A stretch of 64,000 bases of DNA from JABDGM01 sp963738665 (GCA_963738665.1 CAVTXL010000003.1:744001-808000), one strand, 5' to 3'; counted from the stretch's first letter, positions 51,353 through 59,024 are shown. Made by a program: numbers and translations. Notes: generated from the sequence alone by a model not told the origin.

Positions 51353-52042
51353 ATGAAAACCATGTTCACGCTTTTGGCAGTCGCGGCCATGAACCTGGCC
51401 CTGCTGCCAGCGGCCCGCGCGGGCGACCTCGTGTTCGGCTGCGCCAGCCGGCCCGCCTGCGGCAAGATTTGCAAGCTGGTTTGCGAAGAGAAGACGCTTG
51501 TTTCGGTCGGCTACGGCTGCAAGTGCGATACGGTGTGCATTCCCGGCCCGAGCTGCCAAGGCTGCAAACATTGTGACGTCCAATGCTGCTGCGATACGCC
51601 GGCCGCCGTCGAGGGCTGCCCGCCGAAGATCGAATTCTGCTGGTACGATTGGTGCGCGCGCGGCTGCGCCGCCCCGCGGACCGTGAAAGTGCTCACGAAG
51701 TTCCAGGCCGAGCGCAAGATTTGCTGGTATCACTGGGAGGTGGTCGACGCTTGCGGGTGTGGATGCGATCCCGGCTGCGGTTGCGGTTGTGTCTACAAGC
51801 CGGCGCCGACGGATGCGCAGGTCGGCTCGGCCCTGCCGCTCACCGGCGGGGAACAGATCGAGCTGGCCAGTTGGATGGCGGCCGATTCGACGAAGCGCAA
51901 CGCCGAACTGGCCGACGCGTTTAACCTGCCCGAAACAACACCCGAGTCGGCCGCCCAGGCGCCAGCCGCGGCCGCTACCAATGCGAGCGAAAAGCCGTCG
52001 CTCGCCAGCCGCTTCAGCAGCCTGTTCAAGCTTGGAAAATAG
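51353..52042 (+). CDS. Cys-rich secreted protein of unknown function
   Basis: A 229-residue protein with a signal peptide (MKTMFTLLAVAAMNLALLPAARA) and more than 20 Cys in the mature part. They occur in doublets and triplets such as CGKICKLVC, CKHCDVQCCC and CGCGCDPGCGCGC. The C-terminal third is Cys-free, Ala/Pro-rich and ends in a basic amphipathic segment. The pattern suggests many disulfides or metal binding, but no family is recognised. Start ATG 51353 is followed directly by the signal sequence. A strong terminator follows, so it ends its transcript with the porin gene 61 bases upstream. Confidence 0.72.
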   Translation: MKTMFTLLAVAAMNLALLPAARAGDLVFGCASRPACGKICKLVCEEKTLVSVGYGCKCDTVCIPGPSCQGCKHCDVQCCCDTPAAVEGCPPKIEFCWYDWCARGCAAPRTVKVLTKFQAERKICWYHWEVVDACGCGCDPGCGCGCVYKPAPTDAQVGSALPLTGGEQIELASWMAADSTKRNAELADAFNLPETTPESAAQAPAAAATNASEKPSLASRFSSLFKLGK

Positions 52043-52089
52043 GTACCACGGACATCCAGCTTCGACCTAGGCAGGCTGAATCAACGAAG

Positions 52090-52133
52090 CGAGTCTCTGG
52101 TGCGCAGACCGTGCCAGAGGCTCGTTTGTTTTT
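52090..52133 (+). terminator. Rho-independent terminator after the Cys-rich gene
   Basis: CGAG.CTCTGG (52090-52100) pairs with CCAGAG.CTCG (52114-52124) with one mismatch, followed by TTTGTTTTT (52125-52133). Confidence 0.85.
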
Positions 52134-52281
52134 ACGGCCGTTCGTTTTCCAGCGACGAGACTGAAGTGCTTGTGCGGCGGGGCGTGGCCGCCGCTGTTTG
52201 CCGACGGCGGCTTCGCCGGCTTGATGCTGTCGGCGTATTCGCGTCAGTGGCGCGACTTGCTTCGTCAACTCGCGGGCAGTT

Positions 52282-52827
52282 TTAAATCTCGTGGACTTCC
52301 AGTTGGAACTCGCTGACGTAAATGTCTTCCAGCTTCAATTCCGGCAGCGCGCGGCGGAGGCGCAGCAGAATGCGCCGCCGGAACTTCTTGAGCTGCGGGT
52401 CGTCGAAATCGGAAAGGGGCACTAACCGCGTCGCGACGATGATTTGATCACGGACACGAATGCGGCGATTGTCGAGCAGTCGGGAAAAATCGCCGGCGCT
52501 TTCACGGGAGACGATCCCATAGAGGGTGAATACCGCCGTGCTTCGCTTTGCTTCCACCGGATAATAGGTGCGGATGCTGAATTCGCCCAGGTTAAAGCCG
52601 CGCGAGGCCGCGTTTGGATCGGCGGCGTCCTCTGCGTTCGCCTCGTTCGCGCCCGGCTCTGCCCCAGCGGACGCATGTTCGCTTGCCGGCGCCGATAAGG
52701 GCAGCAGGCACGCGGTCGCGGCAGCTAGCAGATTCGCCCCAAGGGCGCTCGCACATAGGTCCGCAGCAGGGAAGTTTTCACGGCAAATCAACCTGGGGTC
52801 CGGCATAGCGGCGCGATCGACCGGCAA
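52282..52827 (-). CDS. FliL-like envelope protein, paralogue A
   Basis: A 181-residue protein. The N-terminal region is hydrophobic with a Cys (LLAAATAC), possibly a signal or lipoprotein anchor. An Ala/Glu-rich spacer leads to a domain with FNLGEFSIRTYYP, VFTLYGIV, RVRDQIIVATRLVPLSDFDDPQL and KLEDIYVSEFQLEVHEI. This arrangement (strand, long helix, C-terminal strand with a conserved end) resembles FliL-family domains. The next two genes look like divergent paralogues. Exact start uncertain (52827 or 52806). Confidence 0.55.
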   Translation of the reverse strand: MPVDRAAMPDPRLICRENFPAADLCASALGANLLAAATACLLPLSAPASEHASAGAEPGANEANAEDAADPNAASRGFNLGEFSIRTYYPVEAKRSTAVFTLYGIVSRESAGDFSRLLDNRRIRVRDQIIVATRLVPLSDFDDPQLKKFRRRILLRLRRALPELKLEDIYVSEFQLEVHEI

Positions 52828-52893
52828 TCACAGGCCGTAATGCAACTAAGGGTTTTTCCTGTTTACAACCGACGGCATTTCGGCAACCTGTGG

Positions 52894-53337
52894 TTACAGC
52901 CGCTGGCTCACAATTTCTGTCATCAATAACCGGCGGACTTGCCGCTCGCCAAGCTGGCCTTGCATGGCATCCATCAGCCGCGATTTGAGTGTCGTCAACT
53001 CGGGCTCTTGCAGTTCGTCGAGTGAGACGTTGCGGCAGACTTGAATCACCCGGTCGCGGATCAGGCCCTCGTGGCGATCCCAATCGTCGGACAAGCGCGG
53101 TGCGTCCTGCCGATCGACCAACGCATAAAGCTCGAAGTGGAACTCCAGACGGTTGCTGCGCGGCGCGTTGTCGTTGATGCGGTCGTTTTGCACCGGAATC
53201 GGTATCTTGTAGTGACCCAGTGAAAACTCGGTCAGCGAGTCGCGGCTCGGAGAGACGTCCAGCTTGTCGAATTGAAACCCGTCGTCTGCGCCGCAACCGG
53301 TCAGCCACAGCGTGATGACGGCCAACACGGCCAGCAC
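52894..53337 (-). CDS. FliL-like lipoprotein, paralogue B
   Basis: A 147-residue protein with a lipobox (LWLTGC at residues 10-15), so likely a lipoprotein. It shares with its neighbours the layout LTEFSLGHYKIPIP, then VIQVCRNVSLDELQEPELTTLKSRL and a C-terminal helix. A frame starting at 53407 suggests that the true N-terminus is about 23 residues longer with an indel between 53340 and 53390. No flagellar genes are nearby, so a flagellar role is not supported by context. Confidence 0.55.
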   Translation of the reverse strand: MLAVLAVITLWLTGCGADDGFQFDKLDVSPSRDSLTEFSLGHYKIPIPVQNDRINDNAPRSNRLEFHFELYALVDRQDAPRLSDDWDRHEGLIRDRVIQVCRNVSLDELQEPELTTLKSRLMDAMQGQLGERQVRRLLMTEIVSQRL

Positions 53338-53547
53338 AAACCGGCCGCAGGGCCAGTTCGCGCGGCACCGGACCGGCGGTCACCGTCTTCAGCCGAGTAG
53401 CGCCCATATTGCGTGTGCAAACTCCTCCTCAATCAAGCATACGCCAGTCCAATTCGAGTGACCTATAATGAGACGGGGCGGCCGCAAGCGAGTGCGTTTT
53501 TGCAACCGCCCCGATCCGTAGTTCCATTTGTACCGGTTACGACGACC

Positions 53548-54042
53548 ATGCCAAACGCCGCTGCCAACCGCACCGCAACACGTCGGCCGCCGGCCGCCGG
53601 CCGCTTGGCGCAGGCACTGTCCCTGGGGTGCGCGGCGCTGCTCTGTTTTAGCACTAGCCCAGGCTGCTACGACGAAGCGAAGCTGCTGGACGGGGCCCGT
53701 TCGGCAGCGCAGCGCACGCGGCTGGCCGAAATCGACTTGGGCACGTACCACACGACGATGCCGATGGACCGTGGCAGCAACAAGCTGACGGAAGTCGAAC
53801 TGCACGTCTTCGGCGCCGTCCCACGCTATCGCGTGCCGGCCGTCGAGAAGCAGATCAAAACCGAAGATTATCGCCTGCGGCACGAGCTATTGGCCGCGGT
53901 CCGCGACGCGAAACCGGCCGAGCTGGCCGAGCCCGATCTAGCGCAGCTTCGCTCGCGGATTGAAAAGGTGGTCAATGCGTTTCTGGCCGAGTCTCCTGTT
54001 CAAGCGGTCGGCTTCTATGACGTGCGGGTGACTTACCACTAG
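53548..54042 (+). CDS. FliL-like lipoprotein, paralogue C
   Basis: A 164-residue protein, divergent from the two genes to its left. It has a signal region (LSLGCAALLCFSTSPGC) with a lipobox-like end. The mature part again shows RLAEIDLGTYHTTMP, a strand ELHVFGAVP, and DAKPAELAEPDLAQLRSRIEKVVNAFLAE. The start ATG 53548 is preferred over the longer frame because the signal sequence begins there. Its TAG stop falls within an inverted repeat of the mobile-type element at 54038-54172. Confidence 0.58.
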   Translation: MPNAAANRTATRRPPAAGRLAQALSLGCAALLCFSTSPGCYDEAKLLDGARSAAQRTRLAEIDLGTYHTTMPMDRGSNKLTEVELHVFGAVPRYRVPAVEKQIKTEDYRLRHELLAAVRDAKPAELAEPDLAQLRSRIEKVVNAFLAESPVQAVGFYDVRVTYH

Positions 54043-54172
54043 TGCTCTGTCAACGCGAAGTATTCGGGTTCGACAAGTCAGCCGCGGGGCGCTAGCCCCG
54101 GTTTTTGCTGAACGAACCGTGGGCTAGCGCCCTACGGCTAATCCGAAAATCAAGGTTTGACAAAGCACTAGT
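54038..54172. repeat. MITE-like element with 16-bp inverted ends
   Basis: ACTAGTGCTCTGTCAA (54038-54053) is an inverted match of TTGACAAAGCACTAGT (54157-54172) with one mismatch. Inside, GGGCGCTAGCCCC and GGGCTAGCGCCC are themselves nearly palindromic. About 135 bp, no coding capacity. The form fits a small non-autonomous transposable element or REP-like unit. It supplies the stop codon of the previous gene. Confidence 0.6.
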
Positions 54173-54729
54173 CCGGTTTAGTCATGCCTGAGACCATGGC
54201 GTATCGCGGGGAAACGATGTTGCGTTTTCCCGAATCCTATCGAAGGTGTCCAAAACTCCCCCACTGAGTTTTGGCCATCTTCACTCTTCCGGGGGGGTAA
54301 AATCGATCGCTGGCTGCGTGTTGCTGTGGGCGCGTCGCGAGCGCTGGCCGCGGGTTTTGCGACGGATGCATTCGATCGGTTGCCAAAGAGCGACGGGCAC
54401 TGCTGAGCTTAGCAGGTTTTTGTTCATTTGTATAGTAGCGTTTTCGGCCAGGGTGAGGAGAGTCAAGAGTTGAGAGCTGAGGGTCAAGAGCCAGAGAAGC
54501 AGAGAAGCAGGGAGCAGGGAGCAGGGAGCAGGGAGCAGGGGAGCAGGACGGGTGATCGCTGGGATGGTTGGGGCGGCGCGGGGCGTTGAGATCGCGCGCA
54601 ATTGTGGCTGCCTGAGGCTCTTCCCGGTAAGAGGTCTGAGAGTTGGGTATCCCCAGTCCGCCCCCAGCGTGCCAAGATGCGTGCAAACATGGTGGCCCCA
54701 ATGCACCCCCGCGCCGGTTCGGCATAAAA
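54173..54729. other. Intergenic DNA with dispersed and tandem repeats downstream of intI
   Basis: No supported gene. The part 54370-54450 aligns imperfectly with 40520-40600. Then come GTCAAGAG-type low-complexity text (54460-54490) and a 7-bp tandem run of GCAGGGA units (about 54505-54545). I see no terminator for intI. Confidence 0.5.
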
Positions 54730-55828
54730 TCACCCCGCCAAGGCGTCCAGCGGGCTTCGTACCCCACACGCGCCTCGTTGAAGCACGTGCGTGTAGATCA
54801 TCGTGGTCGAAACGTCTTTGTGGCCAAGCAACTCTTGCACGGTCCGGATGTCGGCGCCGGACTCCAGAAGGTGCGTGGCGAAGCTGTGTCGGAGTGTGTG
54901 ACAAGTTGCTCGCTTCGTCAGACCGGCCTGATTTACGGCCCGCTTTACGGCGCGTTGCAGCACGCTCTCGTGGAGATGATGTCGGTACAAAGGCCCCTCC
55001 GGGTAGCGGGGGTCCCGGCAGAGCTTCCCCGAAAAGAAGACATATTGCCATGCCAGCTCCCTCTCCGCGTTGGGATATTTCCTGCGCAGCGCATACGGCA
55101 AGTCCGCGTACCCCAAACCGCGGCTCCAGGTCCGCTGAGTGCTGCGTGCGGACTCTCGCCATCTGAATTCGCAAGTTCTGAGCGCATCGATCAGGGAGTG
55201 GAGCGCTGCGATCCTTGTCGCCCTTGCCCTCTCGCACGGTCAACTGCCGTCGGTCGAAGTCGACGTCCTTAACTCTTAACCGGCAGCATTCGAGTAGCCG
55301 CAGTCCCGCGCCATACGTCAGTTCGACCATTAACCGGCAAACTCCGCCGCATCCCTCAACATGTGCAATCAGGCGCTGAACCTCCTGCCGCGACAAAACA
55401 ACGGGTAAGCGACGGCTCTCTTTCGCGCGGAGGGCGTCAATCGGTGGCAACTCCATCCCGAGAACCTGCTTGTACAGGAACAGGACGGCCGAGAAGGCCT
55501 GATTCTGCGTCTTCGCCGAGACTTTCCGTTGGGTCGCCAGGTGGGTGAGAAAGGCCTCGATTTCCAGCTTGCCCAGCGTGGCCGGGTGTCTCCACTCGCG
55601 GCCAGCGCGATGAAAGCAAAGGAACTCAAGAATCCAATGCCGGTAGGCTTTCTCAGTCGCCAAGGCGTAGTGCAATGCACGCATTTTGTCGCGAAATCGA
55701 TCGAGGAGCTTCCGCCCTCCGCGAGTCAAATCCTGCTGTGTATCGCACGAAATCGGGGGACTATACGGCGCAGTGCCGCCTTCACAAGTGGTTGCGGAAA
55801 TTGCTGGCCAGCGATAAGCTGTTGTCAT
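54730..55828 (-). CDS. intI: Integron integrase (tyrosine recombinase), one frameshift
   Basis: Site-specific recombinase that excises and inserts gene cassettes. N-terminal SAM-like domain includes LHYALATEKAYRHWILEF. The catalytic domain has LPVVLSRQEVQRLIAHVEG, then R177 in TYGAGLRLLE and VREGKGDKDR. The integron-specific insert reads LPYALRRKYPNAERELAWQYVF, then RHHLHESVLQRAVKRAVNQAG. The C-terminal catalytic set is H312 and R315 (CHTLRHSFATHLLES), H338 (LLGHKDVSTTMIYTHV) and Y347. The end GVRSPLDAL closely matches class 1 integrases. One indel sits in a four-base G/C run at 55113-55116. About 367 residues, divergent from the cassette array. Confidence 0.93.
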
Positions 55829-55843
55829 GACAGGCGTTCCGGG

Positions 55844-55874
55844 TTGATACGGAGGGCGGCGGTCGTGTTATATA
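55844..55874 (+). promoter_or_regulatory. Candidate cassette promoter Pc
   Basis: TTGATA (55844-55849) and TATATA (55869-55874) with a 19-base spacer, or TTATAT (55868-55873) with 18 bases. It points into the array. Moderate match only. Confidence 0.45.
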
Positions 55875-55877
55875 CGG

Positions 55878-55906
55878 CTGTATACCATATAACGTCTGCC
55901 TGTCAA
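55878..55906 (-). promoter_or_regulatory. PintI promoter overlapping a LexA-like box
   Basis: On the minus strand TTGACA (55901-55906) and TATACA (55879-55884), 16 bases apart, form a strong intI promoter about 50 bases before its ATG. CTGTATACCATATAAC (55878-55893) resembles the CTG-N10-CAG LexA operator with a changed last triplet and overlaps the -10. The arms GTTATAT and ATATAAC are also an inverted repeat. SOS control of intI is known in other integrons. Confidence 0.5.
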
Positions 55907-55947
55907 GCACTATACGGCGCTGCGCCGTAGAATTCTTGTTGTGCTCA

Positions 55948-56499
55948 ATGAGAACACTCTGGATCCTGCTAATGTCCTGGGCTGTCTTAGCGGTCGGATG
56001 CGGCGAGGACTCGAAGCGCGTTCCAACAGTGAGGACTGTGACCATCCGCTTGGATGACGTGCATAATCAGGCGGCGGGCACAAACGCGGAAACGTACGTG
56101 ATCACGCCTTGCCAGAGTGCCGAGATAGAGACTGCCGGCTATTCGATCCCGGTTCCGCTTCAGTTCCCCGACGCCGGGCCGAACTCCATCCACGTTATTC
56201 ACGGTAAGGACGAATACTTCCGCACAGCTTGGGATGGGAGATCGGACATCGTTTTGGATTCGACACGTCTCAGGAACATCCAAGGCAGCACGAGATTTCA
56301 CGGGTTCGTGGCGGGAGACAGCTACGTACTCGGTATCGGGCACGATAACTTTCCAGAGCCGACAATGAAGTTCGATGTGATGTGGGCCGGATTGATAAAA
56401 GTGAATTCAAGAGCACAACAAGACGGTGCAGCGAACCGGAGCCAGCCGGTTCAGCTTGGGACAAATTCAACATCTTTGCCGGCTGGCTCCGGTCGCTGA
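55948..56499 (+). CDS. Cassette gene 1: small lipoprotein of unknown function
   Basis: Start ATG 55948 lies 7 bases after the attI GTT. MRTLWILLMSWAVLAVGC is a lipoprotein signal with lipobox LAVGC. The mature part is beta-rich with no recognised family (ETAGYSIPVPLQFPDAGPN, GDSYVLGIGHDNFPEP). The open frame continues through the attC site to 56499; cassette genes elsewhere in this array stop in the R'' box, so its true end may be near 56413 with an indel. First cassette, closest to Pc, so likely well expressed. Confidence 0.68.
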   Translation: MRTLWILLMSWAVLAVGCGEDSKRVPTVRTVTIRLDDVHNQAAGTNAETYVITPCQSAEIETAGYSIPVPLQFPDAGPNSIHVIHGKDEYFRTAWDGRSDIVLDSTRLRNIQGSTRFHGFVAGDSYVLGIGHDNFPEPTMKFDVMWAGLIKVNSRAQQDGAANRSQPVQLGTNSTSLPAGSGR

Positions 56500-56513
56500 C
56501 CTTTGCGTTCGGC
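56413..56513 (+). other. attC site of cassette 1
   Basis: Degenerate R'' GCACAAC (56413-56419) and R' GTTCGGC (56507-56513). The arms GGTGCAGCGAACCGGAGCCAGCC and GGCTGGCTCCGGTCGCTGACC are complementary except for extra bases (a typical bulged attC stem). About 101 bp. Confidence 0.75.
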
Positions 56514-56560
56514 GTCGCACAGTTCACTCTTGCCGGAAAATCTCGTAGAGTAGTCCTGAT

Positions 56561-57025
56561 ATGCCTTCCTTTGAAAAAGAAGCACGAAACGGCACATGCA
56601 TCTTCTGTGAGATCGTTGCCCGGCGGCGCAGTCGCATCCCGCGTCGCCGAGAACTCCCTGAGCATTGCTTTCTTGACCATCGGTCCACTCCGCGAAGGCC
56701 ATTGTCTGGTGATTCCAAAGCGACATGCCGTGGAATTCACCGACCCAACTCCAGAGGAGCTCGCAGCCGTGTTTCAGCTCGGTGCCGAAATCGTGCGCGC
56801 CGTCAGCGGCAGTTTCTTGGCTCTCAAGGAGAAACCCTCTTTCTCGCGAGTGGGAACGCGGGTGAGCAGTCCGTGTTTCACCTGCATCTGCATGTTGTGC
56901 CCCGCATCGAAGCAGATGCCCTCGATCTAACCTCATGGTGGGCGGCGCACGTAGAAAGCCTTGGCGGGAAGACCTTGATTCAATTGCCGCCAAGCTTCGC
57001 GGCTAACAACTTAAGAGACGCATAA
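56561..57025 (+). CDS. Cassette gene 2: HIT-family nucleotide hydrolase/transferase, frameshifted
   Basis: HIT proteins hydrolyse nucleoside phosphate conjugates. Start ATG 56561. TCIFCEIVA (zinc/Cys-type start of HIT proteins), then in another frame SIAFLTIGPLREGHCLVIPKRH, the usual LVIPK.H segment. Back in the first frame comes the catalytic triad motif SVFHLHLHVVPR (H-x-H-x-H). Two indels, near 56625 and near 56820, make the frame. The TAA stop (57023-57025) lies in a GCATAAC box, as for other cassette genes. About 150 residues. Confidence 0.77.
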   Translation: MPSFEKEARNGTCIFCEIVARRRSRIPRRRELPEHCFLDHRSTPRRPLSGDSKATCRGIHRPNSRGARSRVSARCRNRARRQRQFLGSQGETLFLASGNAGEQSVFHLHLHVVPRIEADALDLTSWWAAHVESLGGKTLIQLPPSFAANNLRDA

Positions 57026-57203
57026 CAAGTGTGGGCCTGGGGCCATCCAACGCTTTGGGTGGCGTGTTGGCTGTTTTAGGTTGGCGAGGTGGAGTTTGCC
57101 TATGCGGGGTGCTTTATTGAGGCCGGCCGATGAGCGGGAACGGCACGGCGCTTGTGCACGGGGTGCGCAAAAATGGGCGTCCCCCGGCCGCAACGCACGC
57201 CTC
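57020..57203 (+). other. Left half of an attC and unexplained DNA before the second attI
   Basis: GCATAAC (57020-57026) looks like an R'' box containing the HIT stop. No matching GTTAGGC or inverted arm follows before the attI copy B begins at 57204. The right half of the attC appears lost or replaced. The 180 bases hold no gene. Confidence 0.5.
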
Positions 57204-57376
57204 GGCGCAGCGCCGCCTTCACAAGTGGTTGCGGAAATCGCTGGCCAGCGATAAGCTGTTGTCATGACAGGAGTTCCGGGTTGATACGGAGGGCGGCGGT
57301 CGTGTTATATACGGCTGTATACCATATCACGTCTGCCTGTCAAGCACTATACGGCGATGCGCGTAGAATTCTTGTT
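57204..57376 (+). repeat. attI region copy B with an intI 5' fragment
   Basis: 173 bp, about 97% identical to 55767-55940 (at most about six differences). On the minus strand it still encodes about the first 17 codons of intI, a fragment that cannot be a separate gene. The match breaks at GTT (57374-57376); the next bases make GTTAGAC (57374-57380), a perfect GTTRRRY box. LexA-like and promoter elements are repeated here (57315-57330). Confidence 0.85.
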
Positions 57377-57414
57377 AGACAGCGGGAAGGGAGGGTGGGA
57401 CCATCAGGGGCAAT

Positions 57415-57867
57415 GTGACAGGACTGGTGCTCTGGGTTCTTGGTGCGCTCGCCGCTGGCTGGATCGGCTCCAACTTCCAGCCCGGCGAGTGGTACGCGTC
57501 ACTGACCAAGCCGTCGTGGAGTCCGCCGAACACCGTTTTCGCCCCGGTGTGGACGATTCTTTACGTTCTCATGGGCGTCGCGGCTTGGCTGATCTGGCGC
57601 AAGGCTGGGTTCTCAGGTGCTCGCCCCGCCCTGTCCCTGTTTGTCGTTCAGCTCGTGCTCAACTCGCTGTGGTCCTACCTGTTCTTCGGCCTACAGAAGC
57701 CGATGGTCGCCTTCATCGAGATCATCGTCTTGTGGTGCGTGATTCTCGCGACGCTTGTCCGTTTCTGGGAGGTTCGCCCGAGCGCAGGCGCATTACTCAT
57801 TCCGTATCTGTGTTGGGTGAGCTTCGCGTCGGTACTGAACTATTATCTGTGGCGGCTGAACGCATAG
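57415..57867 (+). CDS. Cassette gene 3: TspO/MBR-family membrane protein
   Basis: A 150-residue protein with five predicted helices, the TspO fold, which binds tetrapyrroles and other ligands. Motifs: WYASLTKPSWSPPNTVFAPVW, then TILYVLMGVAAWLIW, FVVQLVLNSLWSYLFFG, and a C-terminal LCWVSFASVLNYYLWRLN. Start GTG 57415 (an ATG at 57413 runs into a stop). It is the first cassette after the second attI. Often host-derived; bacterial homologues help porphyrin or stress responses. Confidence 0.92.
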   Translation: MTGLVLWVLGALAAGWIGSNFQPGEWYASLTKPSWSPPNTVFAPVWTILYVLMGVAAWLIWRKAGFSGARPALSLFVVQLVLNSLWSYLFFGLQKPMVAFIEIIVLWCVILATLVRFWEVRPSAGALLIPYLCWVSFASVLNYYLWRLNA

Positions 57868-57886
57868 CTGAGCATCGGACCCCGCT

Positions 57887-57945
57887 GTCTAACAACAGCA
57901 TGCAGCGGACGGCGCTGCGGGCGCCCCTGATGCTGGGCGTTAGGC
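57887..57945 (+). other. attC site of cassette 3
   Basis: R'' GTCTAAC (57887-57893), R' GTTAGGC (57939-57945). Inner arms AGCAT and ATGCT pair. Short form, 59 bp, with a GC-rich middle. Confidence 0.85.
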
Positions 57946-57962
57946 GGCAAAAGCAGGTTCAA

Positions 57963-59024
57963 ATGACCAAGAAGCCCGTCGCAAAGAAGACGAAAACGGC
58001 GAGTCCGTCCGGTGCGCACTCGACCGCGTCAAATTATCCCCGCCACAACGCGGAAGCGGCTCTTCGTGTCCCGAAAGCGATCCTCGATCAGAACGCAGGC
58101 AAACCGACTACTGACGGCCAGGCAGCCCAGTTCCTTGGACTAAAATCACCAAAGGGACCTTTCGCCGTCGAAATCAGCTCGGGGATCAAATACGGCTACC
58201 TGAATCGGCCGTCCACAGGCACGTTAGAGGTAACTGACCTCGCTCGCCAAATCCTACGTCCCAAGGCACCAGAAGACGACACAAAAGGGTACCAACAGGC
58301 TGTTCTTAATGCTCCAACCTTGTCGGAAGTCTATCTGCATTACCGTGGCGAAAACCTACCGGATCGCCAGTTTTTCGACAATGCCCTCGAAGACACGTTC
58401 AAGATTCCAAAGGACAAATTATCTGAATTCAAGGATGTATTCACTCACTCGCTTAAGGCGGCAAAGCTTTCCGAAGAACTCGACGGACGGGTCCGCATTC
58501 TCCATTCGGCAACAGAATCACAATCGCTCGTCGGTGACGATGAACGCATTCAGAAAATAAGCGCGTCGGCGGGAGTTAAATCGTCGGACACGTGTTTCGT
58601 GATGATGCCATTCCAGGCTCCGATTGGCGGGTACTATGACACGGTTTACAAACCTGCAATTGAGAAAGCTGGCCTAACTCCAGTTCGTGCCGACACAGAG
58701 ATTTTCGGGACCGGCAAGATCATGGATCAGGTGTGGGCCGGCATCAATAACGCAAAGGTGCTTGTTGCTGAATTGACGACGAAAAACCCAAACGTCTTTT
58801 ATGAGCTGGGTATCGCTCACGCTCTGAAAAAGCCGGTTGTGCTGGTCTCGTCAAACGAAGACGACGTGCCGTTTGACCTCAAACATATCCGCGTGATTTA
58901 CTATGACTCCAGCGATCCATTCTGGGGACAGAAACTACTGAACAAAGTTGCGGAGAACATTCTCTCGGCGATTAAGAATCCGGAAGAGGCCATCTTCAAA
59001 GGCTTCTCCCAAAACGTCACCTAA
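57963..59024 (+). CDS. Cassette gene 4: winged-helix + TIR-like/deoxyribosyltransferase-like protein
   Basis: A 353-residue intact protein. A Lys/Ala-rich start leads to a likely winged-helix region (about 35-100: KPTTDGQAAQFLGLKSP, LEVTDLARQIL), with a helical linker to about 185. Residues 208-335 are a nucleotide-handling Rossmann-like domain: CFVMMPFQAP, YDTVYKPAIEKAGLTPVRAD, ...ELTTKNPNVFYELGIAHALKKP, with E281 as the candidate catalytic Glu. This module resembles the TIR-like/nucleoside 2-deoxyribosyltransferase-like superfamily often found in anti-phage proteins. It could cleave NAD or nucleotides after sensing invasion. The stop lies in the attC R'' box. Confidence 0.75.
   Translation: MTKKPVAKKTKTASPSGAHSTASNYPRHNAEAALRVPKAILDQNAGKPTTDGQAAQFLGLKSPKGPFAVEISSGIKYGYLNRPSTGTLEVTDLARQILRPKAPEDDTKGYQQAVLNAPTLSEVYLHYRGENLPDRQFFDNALEDTFKIPKDKLSEFKDVFTHSLKAAKLSEELDGRVRILHSATESQSLVGDDERIQKISASAGVKSSDTCFVMMPFQAPIGGYYDTVYKPAIEKAGLTPVRADTEIFGTGKIMDQVWAGINNAKVLVAELTTKNPNVFYELGIAHALKKPVVLVSSNEDDVPFDLKHIRVIYYDSSDPFWGQKLLNKVAENILSAIKNPEEAIFKGFSQNVT

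Larger units (their letters stand above)
55767..55940 (+). other. attI site with Pc and PintI promoters, copy A
   Basis: A 174-bp region next to intI, containing the first 20 or so intI codons, the intI promoter and the insertion site. It matches 57204-57376 at about 97%. The match ends exactly at GTT (55938-55940); cassette-specific sequence follows. GTT is the conserved start of the GTTRRRY crossover box, so this end is the inferred attI recombination point. Confidence 0.75.

Noticed and set aside
54505..54545. GCAGGGA repeats as a CRISPR array
   Set aside because: The units are 7 bases in direct tandem with no spacers and no cas gene is present.
57011..57265. Short minus-strand frame starting like the integrase
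   Set aside because: It is only the first codons of intI carried in attI copy B and then unrelated sequence; not a second gene.
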